The notes beneath the pieces are model-generated. The model was not told the origin of the DNA, made no database searches, and saw only the letters and a list, made by a program, of their open reading frames with translations. A stretch of DNA of 64,000 nt from Allobosea sp. (GTDB lineage Bacteria > Pseudomonadota > Alphaproteobacteria > Rhizobiales > Beijerinckiaceae): contig JAAEQB010000076.1 in NCBI GenBank assembly GCA_024231975.1, positions 1 through 64,000 on the forward strand. Reading direction: 5' to 3'. The position numbers and the translations under genes were made by a program. Shown here piece after piece: positions 16,339 to 23,697 of this stretch; within the stretch, counting starts at the first letter, position 1; each line of letters opens with the position of its first letter.

Positions 16339-16515
16339 TCACAGCGGCCGGTTGAGGATCGCCGGCCCGGTCTTGGCCAGCGTCACGATGAAGAAGAACA
16401 GCACGAGCCCGCCGAGCACGAGCGCGAGCGCGACCGAACGGCGATTGCGCCGCGCCATGTCCTCTGGCGAGAAGGGGGCCGGCGGCTGCTTCTTGCCTTG
16501 CGGGTCCTGGCTCAT
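16339..16515 (-). CDS. Small single-pass membrane protein of the cta operon (CoxF-like)
   Basis: 58 residues: a polar N-terminus with FSPEDMARRNRRS, then one membrane helix (VALALVLGGLVLFFFIVTLA) and a short tail. The ATG overlaps the ctaB stop (ATGA), and four bases separate its stop from ctaG, so it is surely translated as part of the operon. Small proteins of this shape sit between ctaB and ctaG in many alphaproteobacteria and are named CoxF or hypothetical. A role in oxidase assembly is inferred only from position. Confidence 0.85.
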   Translation of the reverse strand: MSQDPQGKKQPPAPFSPEDMARRNRRSVALALVLGGLVLFFFIVTLAKTGPAILNRPL

Positions 16516-17468
16516 CCCAGCACCTTGGGCAGGGCCCACATCAGGCCGAGGCCGTTCTCGGCCAGCAGCACGGCGAAGAGCAGGAAGAGATAGAGGATCG
16601 AGAAGCCGAACAGCGCATAGGCTGCCTTGTTGGCCGCTTCGCCCTCGGTGACCTTCAGCACGCGCAGCGACAGGCCGATCATGGCGAGGCCGGTGACGAC
16701 CGAGACGATCAGGTAGATCAGCCCGCCGAAGCCCATCAGGGCCGGCAGCACCGCGACCGGGGCGAGCACCAGCGTATAGGCGACGATCTGGCGGCGGGTG
16801 GCGGCCGGGCCGGCGACGTTCGGCAGCATCGGGATGCCGGCGCGGGCGTAGTCGGACGACTTCACCAAAGCTAGCGCCCAGAAATGCGGCGGCGTCCACA
16901 GGAAGATGATCGCGAACAGGACGATCGAGGTCAGGCCGAAATCGCCGGTGACCACGGCTTCGCCGATCATCGGCGGGAAGGCGCCGGCGGCGCCGCCGAT
17001 CACGATGTTCTGCGGCGTCGCCCGCTTCAGCCACATCGAATAGACGACGGCGTAGAAGAAGATCGTGAAGGCCAGCATCGCCGCCGCGAGCAGGTTGGCA
17101 ACGAGGCCGAGCACCAGCACCGAGCCGATCGAGAGCGTCAGGCCGAAGGCGAGCGCCTCGGAGGGCAGGATGCGGCCGGCAGGGATCGGCCGGCCGGCGG
17201 TGCGGGCCATCACCGCGTCGATGTCGGCGTCCCACCACATGTTGAGGCAGCCGGAAGCGCCGGCGCCAACCGAGATCGCCAGCAGCGCGGCAAAGCCGAT
17301 CACCGGATTGACCGTGCCAGGCGCCGCGACCATGCCGCCGAGCGCCGTGACGATCACCAGGAACATCACCCGCGGCTTGAGCAGCGCGAAGAAGTCCCGC
17401 GCCTCGCCGGTGGAACTCAGCGCGACGCCGTCGTCAGCCTGGTTGATCTGATCGAAGGCAGCAGACAT
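16512..17468 (-). CDS. ctaB: Protoheme IX farnesyltransferase (heme O synthase)
   Basis: 318 residues, polytopic UbiA-superfamily enzyme. The prenyl diphosphate site is visible as NMWWDADIDAVMARTAGRP, the N-x3-D-x2-D motif. It transfers a farnesyl group to protoheme IX, giving heme O, the precursor of heme A for the aa3 oxidase. It sits between ctaD and the small CoxF-like gene. About 130 bases with a GC hairpin (17570-17594) separate it from ctaD, as expected where structural and assembly genes need different dosage. Confidence 0.97.
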   Translation of the reverse strand: MSAAFDQINQADDGVALSSTGEARDFFALLKPRVMFLVIVTALGGMVAAPGTVNPVIGFAALLAISVGAGASGCLNMWWDADIDAVMARTAGRPIPAGRILPSEALAFGLTLSIGSVLVLGLVANLLAAAMLAFTIFFYAVVYSMWLKRATPQNIVIGGAAGAFPPMIGEAVVTGDFGLTSIVLFAIIFLWTPPHFWALALVKSSDYARAGIPMLPNVAGPAATRRQIVAYTLVLAPVAVLPALMGFGGLIYLIVSVVTGLAMIGLSLRVLKVTEGEAANKAAYALFGFSILYLFLLFAVLLAENGLGLMWALPKVLG

Positions 17469-17569
17469 CGAAATACGTTCACTTCAACTCTTGGGGATGC
17501 CGAATGGGCATCGGTTGCGGGATCCGCCCGTCTCCGGAACGCCTGGGACCAGGCGCTCGGGGGAGGGGC

Positions 17570-17594
17570 GGCGGCGGGCAAGGAGCCCGCCGCC
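17570..17594 (-). terminator. GC-rich hairpin behind ctaD
   Basis: A perfect 10-bp stem (17570-17579 with 17585-17594, loop of five) begins eight bases after the ctaD stop. No T-run follows, so it may stabilise the ctaD 3' end or attenuate read-through into ctaB rather than fully terminate. Confidence 0.6.
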
Positions 17595-17601
17595 GATGTT
17601 C

Positions 17602-19236
17602 TCAGTGGTCCGAGCCGGTGATGCGCGGCAGCGTCTCGAACTGGTGGAAGGGCGGCGGCGAGGACAGGGTCCACTCCAGCGTGGTCGCGCCTTCGCCCCA
17701 CGGATTGTTGCCGGCGAGCTCCTTGCGGGAGAAGGCGACGATGATGCCGTAGAGCCAGACAAGCAGGCCGGCCGCGAAGATGTAGGAGCCGATCGACGAC
17801 CAGAAGTGCCAGCCGGCGAACGCGTCGGGATAGTCGACATAGTGGCGCGGCATGCCGGCGAGGCCGAGGAAGTGCTGCGGGAAGAACAGCAGGTTCGCGC
17901 CGATGAAGGCGATCCAGAAGTGCAGGCGGCCGATCCAGTCCGGGATGATGTAACCGCTCATCTTCGGGAACCAGTAGTAGAAGCCCGCGAAGATGCCGAA
18001 CACCGCGCCGAGCGACAGCACGTAGTGGAAGTGCGCCACCACGTAGTAGGTCGCGTGCAGCGAGCGGTCGAGGCCGGCATTGGCCAGCACGACGCCGGTG
18101 ACGCCGCCGACGGTGAACAGGAAGATGAAGCCGATCGCCCAGACCATCGGCGCGGTGAAGCGAAGCGAGCCGCCCCACATCGTCGCGATCCAGGAGAAGA
18201 TCTTCACGCCGGTCGGAACCGCGATCACCATCGTGGCGAAGACGAAGTAGCGCTGCGTGTTGAGCGACAGGCCGACCGTGTACATGTGGTGAGCCCAGAC
18301 GATGAACCCGACCACGCCGATCGCGACCATGGCGTAGGCCATGCCGAGATAGCCGAAGATCGGCTTCTTCGAGAAGGTCGAGATGATGTGGCTGACGATG
18401 CCGAAGGCCGGCAGGATCATGATGTACACTTCGGGGTGGCCGAAGAACCAGAACAGGTGCTGGTAGAGCACCGGGTCGCCACCGCCGGCCGGATCATAGA
18501 AGGTCGTGCCGAAATTGCGATCGGTCAGCAGCATGGTGATCGCGCCGGCGAGGACCGGCAGCGCCAGCAGCAGCAGGAAGGCGGTGACCAGCACGCCCCA
18601 GGCGAACAGCGGCATCTTGTGCATGGTCATGCCAGGCGCGCGCATGTTCAGGATGGTCGTGATGAAGTTGATCGCGCCCAGGATCGAGGCCGCACCGGCA
18701 ACGTGCAGCGACAGGATGCCGAAATCGACCGACGGGCCGGGATGGCCGGTCGAGGAGAAGGGCGGGTAGATCGTCCAGCCGGTGCCGACGCCGTGCGCGC
18801 CTGGCGCGCCTTCGACGAACATCGAGATCAGCAGCAGGATCAGCCCCGCCACCGTCAGCCAGAACGAGATGTTGTTCATGCGCGGGAAGGCCATGTCCGG
18901 CGCGCCGATCATCAGCGGCACGAACCAGTTGCCAAAGCCGCCGATGACCGCGGGCATGACCATGAAGAAGATCATGATCAGGCCGTGGCCGGTCACGAAG
19001 ACATTGTAGCTCTGGCCGTTGGCGAAGATCTGCAGGCCCGGCTGCTGCAGCTCGATGCGCATCATGATCGACAGGAAGCCGCCGATCAGGCCCGCGATGA
19101 TCGAGAAGATCAGATAGAGCGTACCGATGTCCTTGTGATTGGTCGAGAGCAGCCAGCGGCGCCAGCCCGTCGGGGTGTGGTGCTCGTGGGCGTGGGCGTC
19201 GTCATGCCCGTGGGCGTGGGGAGCCGCGGTAGCCAT
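17602..19236 (-). CDS. ctaD: Cytochrome c oxidase subunit I
   Basis: 544 residues and twelve membrane segments, the length of aa3-type subunit I. The active-site signature WFFGHPEVYIMILPAFG holds the CuB histidine and the tyrosine covalently linked to it. The later HHMYTVGL and the AHFHYVLS block give the other CuB and heme histidines. The N-terminus is unusually His-rich (AHGHDDAHAHEHH), which could help capture metal, though this is inference. It reduces oxygen to water and pumps protons in the inner membrane. It lies directly downstream of ctaC. Confidence 0.98.
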   Translation of the reverse strand: MATAAPHAHGHDDAHAHEHHTPTGWRRWLLSTNHKDIGTLYLIFSIIAGLIGGFLSIMMRIELQQPGLQIFANGQSYNVFVTGHGLIMIFFMVMPAVIGGFGNWFVPLMIGAPDMAFPRMNNISFWLTVAGLILLLISMFVEGAPGAHGVGTGWTIYPPFSSTGHPGPSVDFGILSLHVAGAASILGAINFITTILNMRAPGMTMHKMPLFAWGVLVTAFLLLLALPVLAGAITMLLTDRNFGTTFYDPAGGGDPVLYQHLFWFFGHPEVYIMILPAFGIVSHIISTFSKKPIFGYLGMAYAMVAIGVVGFIVWAHHMYTVGLSLNTQRYFVFATMVIAVPTGVKIFSWIATMWGGSLRFTAPMVWAIGFIFLFTVGGVTGVVLANAGLDRSLHATYYVVAHFHYVLSLGAVFGIFAGFYYWFPKMSGYIIPDWIGRLHFWIAFIGANLLFFPQHFLGLAGMPRHYVDYPDAFAGWHFWSSIGSYIFAAGLLVWLYGIIVAFSRKELAGNNPWGEGATTLEWTLSSPPPFHQFETLPRITGSDH

Positions 19237-19292
19237 GGAATTCGTCTCCTCCTGCGAATGCGGTTCGCGTGAGTTCTTTCAAGATGTCGGGT

Positions 19293-20174
19293 TCAGCGGG
19301 CCGCTTCGGCGACCTTGCTGGTGGCGTCGGCGGCATTGGCGAACTTCTGCTTCGCTTCCGCGAGCCAGGCCGTGTAGCGCTCCTGGCTGACGACGCGGAT
19401 GGCGATCGGCATGAAAGCGTGGTTCTGGCCGCAGATGAACGAGCACTGGCCGTAGAAGATGCCTTCGCGATCGGCCCGGAACCAGGTCTCGTTCAGGCGG
19501 CCGGGGATGGCGTCGATCTTCACGCCGAAGGCCGGCAGCGCAAACTTGTGGATGACGTCGGCACCGGTCACCTGCAGGCGCACGATCTTGCCGACCGGTA
19601 CGACAGCTTCGTTGTCGACGGCGAGCAGGCGAGGCGCCTCGGCCTCGGCGATCTTCTTGGACGAGATCGCCTCGGCGCGCTGCTTCTCGTCGAGCATCAG
19701 CGAATCGAAACCGAAGGCGCCGCCATCCTGCGGGTACTCATACGACCAGTACCACTGCTTGCCGGTGACCTTCACGGTCATGTCGGCCTGCGGCACTTCG
19801 AGCTGCAGCTTGAGCAGGCGGAAGGAGGGGATCGCGATCACGACCAGGATCAGGACCGGGACGATGGTCCAGGCGACCTCGAGCAGCGCGTGGTGCGTCG
19901 TCTTCGAGGCGACCGGATTACGCTTCTCGTTGAAGCGCCAGGCGACATAGATCAGCAGCGCCAGCACGAAGAGCGTGATGATGAAAATCAGGACGTTCAC
20001 CCAGTCGTGGAACCAGTGGATGAACGTCATCACCTCGGAATTGGCCGGCTGCAGGTTCATCTGCCAGGGATGAGGCATGCCGTTCTGGGCCGATGCGACG
20101 GCCGGCGAAAACGCCACCAGAGCAGCGGCGATGGCCGCCAGGGCGTTCCTGAGAGGAGTGGTCACAAATCGCAT
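19293..20174 (-). CDS. ctaC: Cytochrome c oxidase subunit II
   Basis: 293 residues: signal peptide ending ASAQ (about residue 29), two membrane helices, then a periplasmic cupredoxin domain. The CuA ligands are His209 (VIHKF), Cys244, Cys248, His252 and Met255 in CSFICGQNHAFM. The aromatic electron-entry patch is KQWYWSYEYP. It takes electrons from cytochrome c. As the first gene of the cta block it follows a 384-base spacer that should carry the promoter. A FixK/FNR-like 14-mer lies about 100 bases upstream (20276-20289). Confidence 0.97.
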   Translation of the reverse strand: MRFVTTPLRNALAAIAAALVAFSPAVASAQNGMPHPWQMNLQPANSEVMTFIHWFHDWVNVLIFIITLFVLALLIYVAWRFNEKRNPVASKTTHHALLEVAWTIVPVLILVVIAIPSFRLLKLQLEVPQADMTVKVTGKQWYWSYEYPQDGGAFGFDSLMLDEKQRAEAISSKKIAEAEAPRLLAVDNEAVVPVGKIVRLQVTGADVIHKFALPAFGVKIDAIPGRLNETWFRADREGIFYGQCSFICGQNHAFMPIAIRVVSQERYTAWLAEAKQKFANAADATSKVAEAAR

Positions 20175-20558
20175 CGGTCCGACATAGCTCCTGTGATGCC
20201 GCGCGATCTGCCTCCGTCAGCTTAAGACAGGCGCGCGCCGGGGCAGCCACGTCTGGCCGACCCGGTTCTTCGGCATTGCGATAAATCAAAGATCACGCTT
20301 GCGCCAGTGGGGCAATGACAGGCTGTGACGCAGCCCGTGCGGCATAAGTACGCGACGTATGCATGGACGCGCGGTGGCCGAACGATGTCGCCGCCCGCGA
20401 GTCGGTTGTGGGTTCTTCCGTGAGTCCGCTGCGCGGGCGCCCGCGATCCTTCGCCTTGACAGGAATCGGGACGCATGGTCGGAACGCACTCTCGTATGGC
20501 GGGGGCGCCGTTCGGCATGGGCATGCGCGCATTCCCGTGTCTGGAAGAGGAGGACAGG
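20175..20558. other. Divergent intergenic region between ctaC and ialB
   Basis: No gene is visible here. It should hold the promoters for the cta operon (minus) and ialB (plus). Two things can be seen: the 14-mer at 20276-20289 that fits the FixK/FNR pattern, and a perfect -35 hexamer TTGACA at 20456-20461 on the plus strand, without a good -10 at the usual distance. Confidence 0.6.
20276..20289. promoter_or_regulatory. Possible FixK/FNR-type binding site upstream of ctaC
   Basis: TTGCGATAAATCAA fits the known rhizobial FixK2 pattern TTG(A/C)-N6-(T/G)CAA exactly and is two bases off the general FNR palindrome. It lies 101 bases before the ctaC start. One site by eye is weak evidence. Confidence 0.4.
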
Positions 20559-21068
20559 ATGCGCTCAATCATCGGTCCCGTGGCCGCGGCGCTCGCCGTC
20601 CTCGGCTGCGGCTGGCTTTCGGTCGCGCCGGCCCATGCGCAGGGCGCGGTGCGCTCCACCCATGGCGACTGGCAGATGCGCTGCGAGACGCCGCCGGGCG
20701 CCAAGGCCGAGCAATGCGCGCTCGTACAGAATGTCGCGGCCGAGGACAGGCCAAATCTGACCCTGCTCGTCATCGTGCTGAAGACGGCCGACCAGAAGAG
20801 CCGCCTGCTGCGCGTCGTCGCCCCGCTCGGCGTGCTGCTGCCTTCCGGTCTCGGCCTCAAGATCGACGATAAGGATATCGGCCGCGCCGGCTTCGTGCGC
20901 TGCCTGACCACTGGCTGCGTCGCCGAGGTGGTGATGGATGATACCCTGCTCGGCCAGCTCAAGACTGGTAAGAGCGCCACATTCATCGTGTTTCAGACGC
21001 CCGAGGAAGGGGTCGGAATCCCGGTTTCGCTCAACGGATTCGGTCCCGGTGTGGAGGCTTTGCCGTGA
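20559..21068 (+). CDS. Invasion-associated locus B (IalB) family protein
   Basis: 169 residues with a signal peptide ending in PAHAQG (about residue 28). The secreted domain opens with STHGDWQMRCETPPGAKAEQC, the usual IalB start, and has a second cysteine pair in VRCLTTGCVAEV. IalB is named from Bartonella, where it aids red-cell invasion; in free-living relatives its role is unknown. ATG 20559 has a strong ribosome site (GAGGAGGACAGG). The upstream frame adds no conserved sequence. Its stop overlaps the next gene (GTGA), so the two are coupled. Confidence 0.88.
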   Translation: MRSIIGPVAAALAVLGCGWLSVAPAHAQGAVRSTHGDWQMRCETPPGAKAEQCALVQNVAAEDRPNLTLLVIVLKTADQKSRLLRVVAPLGVLLPSGLGLKIDDKDIGRAGFVRCLTTGCVAEVVMDDTLLGQLKTGKSATFIVFQTPEEGVGIPVSLNGFGPGVEALP

Positions 21069-21685
21069 TTGACTGCTTCGCTGGCCGCGTCGGCCGGTTC
21101 GCTTTGCCTGCCGCTCTGGCGCTCGTGCTCGCCGGCTGCGGTTCTTCCGGCTCGTCGAGCACGGGCGAGCCGAGCTCCGCGCAGAAGCTCGGCAATATCC
21201 TGATGTTCCAGTCGACCACGCCGCCGCCGGTCGATCAGCTGCCGACCGACGACGATGTCAATTTCATCTGCCCGCAGGTGACCATCTCGGATGGCGGCGC
21301 CGCGATCCGTGCCCAGTCCGGGCCCGACAGCGGCAGCCTGCGCAGCCAGGTCTCGATCACCACCGTGGCGCGCGAATGCACTCCGGTCGGCAAGGATGGG
21401 GCTTTCACCCTCAAGGTCGGCGTCGAAGGACGGATCCTGATCGGGCCCGCCGGCAGCCCCGGCAATTATGGCGCGACGCTGTACACGCAGGTGATGCGCA
21501 ACAACCAGGTGATCGCGCGCCGCAGCGCCCGTGTCGGCGGTGCCATCCCCGGTGGTCAGACAGGTGCCGACTTCTCGCATGTCGAGAGCAACATCTCCGT
21601 CCCCGCAGGCTCCGGCGAAGTCGAGATCATCGTCGGCCTGAATCCGGGCGGCGGCGGCGAGCCGGCGCGGCGCCGGCGCAGGTAA
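21065..21685 (+). CDS. Secreted lipoprotein coupled to IalB
   Basis: 206 residues from a GTG at 21065 that overlaps the ialB stop. A hydrophobic stretch ends in the lipobox LAGC, so the mature protein should begin at the cysteine near residue 25 and sit in the outer or inner membrane. A Ser/Gly-rich linker follows, then a beta-rich domain with FICPQVTISDGGAAIRAQ and VSITTVARECTPVG, leaving a conserved-looking cysteine pair. The C-terminus is Gly/Arg-rich. I do not know a function. Coupling with IalB suggests shared envelope work. A glycine riboswitch follows, so a transcript end should lie between. Confidence 0.85.
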   Translation: MIDCFAGRVGRFALPAALALVLAGCGSSGSSSTGEPSSAQKLGNILMFQSTTPPPVDQLPTDDDVNFICPQVTISDGGAAIRAQSGPDSGSLRSQVSITTVARECTPVGKDGAFTLKVGVEGRILIGPAGSPGNYGATLYTQVMRNNQVIARRSARVGGAIPGGQTGADFSHVESNISVPAGSGEVEIIVGLNPGGGGEPARRRRR

Positions 21686-21721
21686 GCGATACGCTGCCGT
21701 GAATTCGGGCGGGTGGGCCGA

Positions 21722-21749
21722 TTGACTCGGCCCCTCGCTCGTCTATTGC
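21722..21749 (+). promoter_or_regulatory. Candidate promoter of the glycine riboswitch and gcv operon
   Basis: TTGACT (21722-21727) and TATTGC (21744-21749) are 16 bases apart. Transcription would start a few bases before the first aptamer. The -35 is good and the -10 weak, so this is a candidate only. Confidence 0.45.
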
Positions 21750-21770
21750 TGGCTCAGCCGTATCATCCCC

Positions 21771-21967
21771 GCGGGAGAGACCGGGGCCGGACTTGTCCGG
21801 ACCCGGCGCCGAAGGCGCAACCGCCCCGGAAACGCTCAGGCAAACGGACCGCGTGGGAATTGGCGCTCTGGAAAGCGGCGGGCTTTTGAAGCCCGCCCAC
21901 CGACGGGGGTAACCCGCTTGGGCTTCGGCCCAGTGGGGAAATCTCTCAGGTCCCGAGACAGAGGGGG
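21771..21967 (+). ncRNA. Tandem glycine riboswitch upstream of gcvT
   Basis: Two glycine aptamers in series. The first begins GCGGGAGAGACC and carries GCGCCGAAGGCGCAACC and CTCAGGCAAACGGACCGC. The second begins CTCTGGAAAGCGGCGGG near 21866 and carries CACCGACGGGGGTAACCC and ATCTCTCAGGTCCCGAGACA. These are the conserved pieces of the glycine riboswitch family, where glycine binding turns on the glycine cleavage genes. A hairpin between the second aptamer and the gcvT ribosome site (CGGACG 21975-21980 with CGTCCG 21985-21990) has no T-run after it. I infer control at translation start or a weak terminator rather than a strong intrinsic one. Confidence 0.93.
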
Positions 21968-22022
21968 CGCGCTCCGGACGAATCCGTCCGGGGCTCGCGC
22001 TCGATTCTGTTGAGGGGATGCC

Positions 22023-23171
22023 ATGGCTGCCGAAGCCGAGACTGCAAGCACCGAGCCGCTGCTCAAGACGCCGCTGCACGCCCGCCATGTCACGCTCGGC
22101 GCGCGAATGGTGCCGTTCGCCGGCTACGACATGCCGGTGCAGTACCCGGCCGGCATCATGGCCGAGCACAACTGGACGCGCGAGAGCGCCGGCCTGTTCG
22201 ACGTCTCGCATATGGGCCAGGCTTTCCTCGTCGGTCCCGACCACGAAACCACCGCCCGCGCGCTCGAAGCGCTGATCCCGGCCGACATCGTCAACCTGCC
22301 GCCCGGCAAGCAGCGCTATTCGCAGCTGCTGAACGAGGAGGGCGGCATCCTCGACGACCTGATGGTGACGCGCTCGGCCGATCCGGACGAGGACGGCGCG
22401 CTGCTGCTCGTCGTCAACGCCGCCTGCAAGACCGAAGACTACGCCCATATCGAGGCGCGGCTGCCGGCCAATGTGAAGCTGGTCAAGGCCGAGCATCGCG
22501 GCCTGATCGCCCTGCAGGGCCCGAAGGCGGAGGAGGTGCTGGCGGCCCTCAATCCCGAGGCCGCCGAGATGGGCTTCATGACCCTGCGCACGCTGAAGCT
22601 CGGCGGCGTCAAGGCCAATGTCAGCCGCTCCGGCTATACCGGCGAGGACGGGTACGAAATCTCCGCTGCGGCCGACCGCATCGGCGAGATCTGGGACGCG
22701 CTCCTGCTCGATGCGCGCGTCAAGCCGATCGGCCTCGGCGCCCGCGATTCGCTGCGCCTCGAAGCGGGCCTCTGCCTCTACGGCCACGACATCGACACCA
22801 CCACGTCCCCGGTCGAGGCGGCGCTCAACTGGTCGATCCAGAAGCGCCGGCGCGAGGAGGGCGGCTTCCCGGGGGCCGCTCGCATCCAGCGCGAATTCGC
22901 CGAGAAGCCGGCCCGCATCCGCGTCGGCCTGCTGCCGGAAGGCCGGGCCCCGGCCCGTGAGGGCGCTGATATCGCGACCGCCGACGGCGCCATCGTCGGC
23001 AAGGTCACCTCGGGTGGCTTCGGTCCGACCCTGAACGGCCCTTGCGCCATGGGCTATGTCGCCAGGGAGCATTCGGCACCCGGCACCAAGCTCGACCTGA
23101 TCGTGCGCGGCAAGCCCCTGCCGGCGACCATCGCCGCGATGCCCTTCGTCCCCAACCGCTACAAGCGCTGA
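22023..23171 (+). CDS. gcvT: Glycine cleavage system T protein (aminomethyltransferase)
   Basis: 382 residues with the GcvT fold: KTPLHARHVTLGARMVPFAG at the start, then FDVSHMGQ, the folate site regions LQGPKAEEVL and SGYTGEDGYEI, and GLGARDSLRLEAGLCLYGHD. It takes the aminomethyl group from lipoyl-GcvH and passes a one-carbon unit to tetrahydrofolate, releasing ammonia. ATG 22023 follows TTGAGGGG. It is first in gcvT-gcvH-gcvPA-gcvPB, directly behind the riboswitch. Confidence 0.97.
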   Translation: MAAEAETASTEPLLKTPLHARHVTLGARMVPFAGYDMPVQYPAGIMAEHNWTRESAGLFDVSHMGQAFLVGPDHETTARALEALIPADIVNLPPGKQRYSQLLNEEGGILDDLMVTRSADPDEDGALLLVVNAACKTEDYAHIEARLPANVKLVKAEHRGLIALQGPKAEEVLAALNPEAAEMGFMTLRTLKLGGVKANVSRSGYTGEDGYEISAAADRIGEIWDALLLDARVKPIGLGARDSLRLEAGLCLYGHDIDTTTSPVEAALNWSIQKRRREEGGFPGAARIQREFAEKPARIRVGLLPEGRAPAREGADIATADGAIVGKVTSGGFGPTLNGPCAMGYVAREHSAPGTKLDLIVRGKPLPATIAAMPFVPNRYKR

Positions 23172-23199
23172 GCTTCACCCTTTTACGCCGGAGGAAACC

Positions 23200-23574
23200 A
23201 TGGCCGAGACCCGCTACACCAAGGACCACGAATACATCCGCATCGAGGGTGACACCGGCACCGTCGGCATCACCGACTACGCCCAGGGCCAGCTCGGCGA
23301 CGTCGTCTTCGTCGAGCTGCCCACCGTCGGCAAGGCGCTCGCCAAGGGCGGCGAAGCTGCCGTAGTCGAGAGCGTCAAGGCGGCGTCCGAGGTCTATGCG
23401 CCGGTCTCCGGCGAGGTCGTCGCCGTCAACAGCGAGCTCGAAGCCGCGCCCGGCACGGTCAACGAGGACCCGGCCGGCAAGGGCTGGTTCGTCAAGATCA
23501 AGCTGACGAATGCCGGCGAGCTCGACGGCCTGCTCAGCGAGGCCGAGTACCAGGACTACGTCAAGTCGCTCTGA
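23200..23574 (+). CDS. gcvH: Glycine cleavage system H protein
   Basis: 124 residues, the standard length. The lipoylated lysine is in VESVKAASEVYAPVSGEV. The start TRYTKDHEYIR is typical. The H protein shuttles the aminomethyl group between the P, T and L proteins. GGAGGAAACC precedes the ATG. It lies 28 bases after gcvT. A RIME-like repeat then separates it from gcvPA. Confidence 0.97.
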   Translation: MAETRYTKDHEYIRIEGDTGTVGITDYAQGQLGDVVFVELPTVGKALAKGGEAAVVESVKAASEVYAPVSGEVVAVNSELEAAPGTVNEDPAGKGWFVKIKLTNAGELDGLLSEAEYQDYVKSL

Positions 23575-23585
23575 GGCGTCGTGGC

Positions 23586-23680
23586 ACGTCATTCTCGGAC
23601 GGAGCGTAGCGGAGATCCGAGAATCTCCGGACGAGAAGGCACTGGTTGAAGAGATGCTCGGGTCAAGCCCGAGCATGACG
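23586..23680 (-). repeat. RIME-like palindromic repeat inside the gcv operon, inverted copy
   Basis: Read on the minus strand it matches the copies at 6925 and 62807: CGTCATGCTCGGGCTTGACC, then TCTCTTCAACC, then the right-hand stem ending in GAGAATGACG. It lies between gcvH and gcvPA, inside one transcription unit, so it will be in the mRNA as two hairpins. Confidence 0.8.
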
Positions 23681-23697
23681 CCATTCAAGGAACCTCC

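Noticed and set aside
17491..19272. 593-residue plus-strand frame
   Set aside because: Antisense of ctaD; charged low-complexity sequence without any family.
20456..20461. TTGACA as a promoter for ialB
   Set aside because: No acceptable -10 at 15-19 bases, so only mentioned as a lone hexamer.
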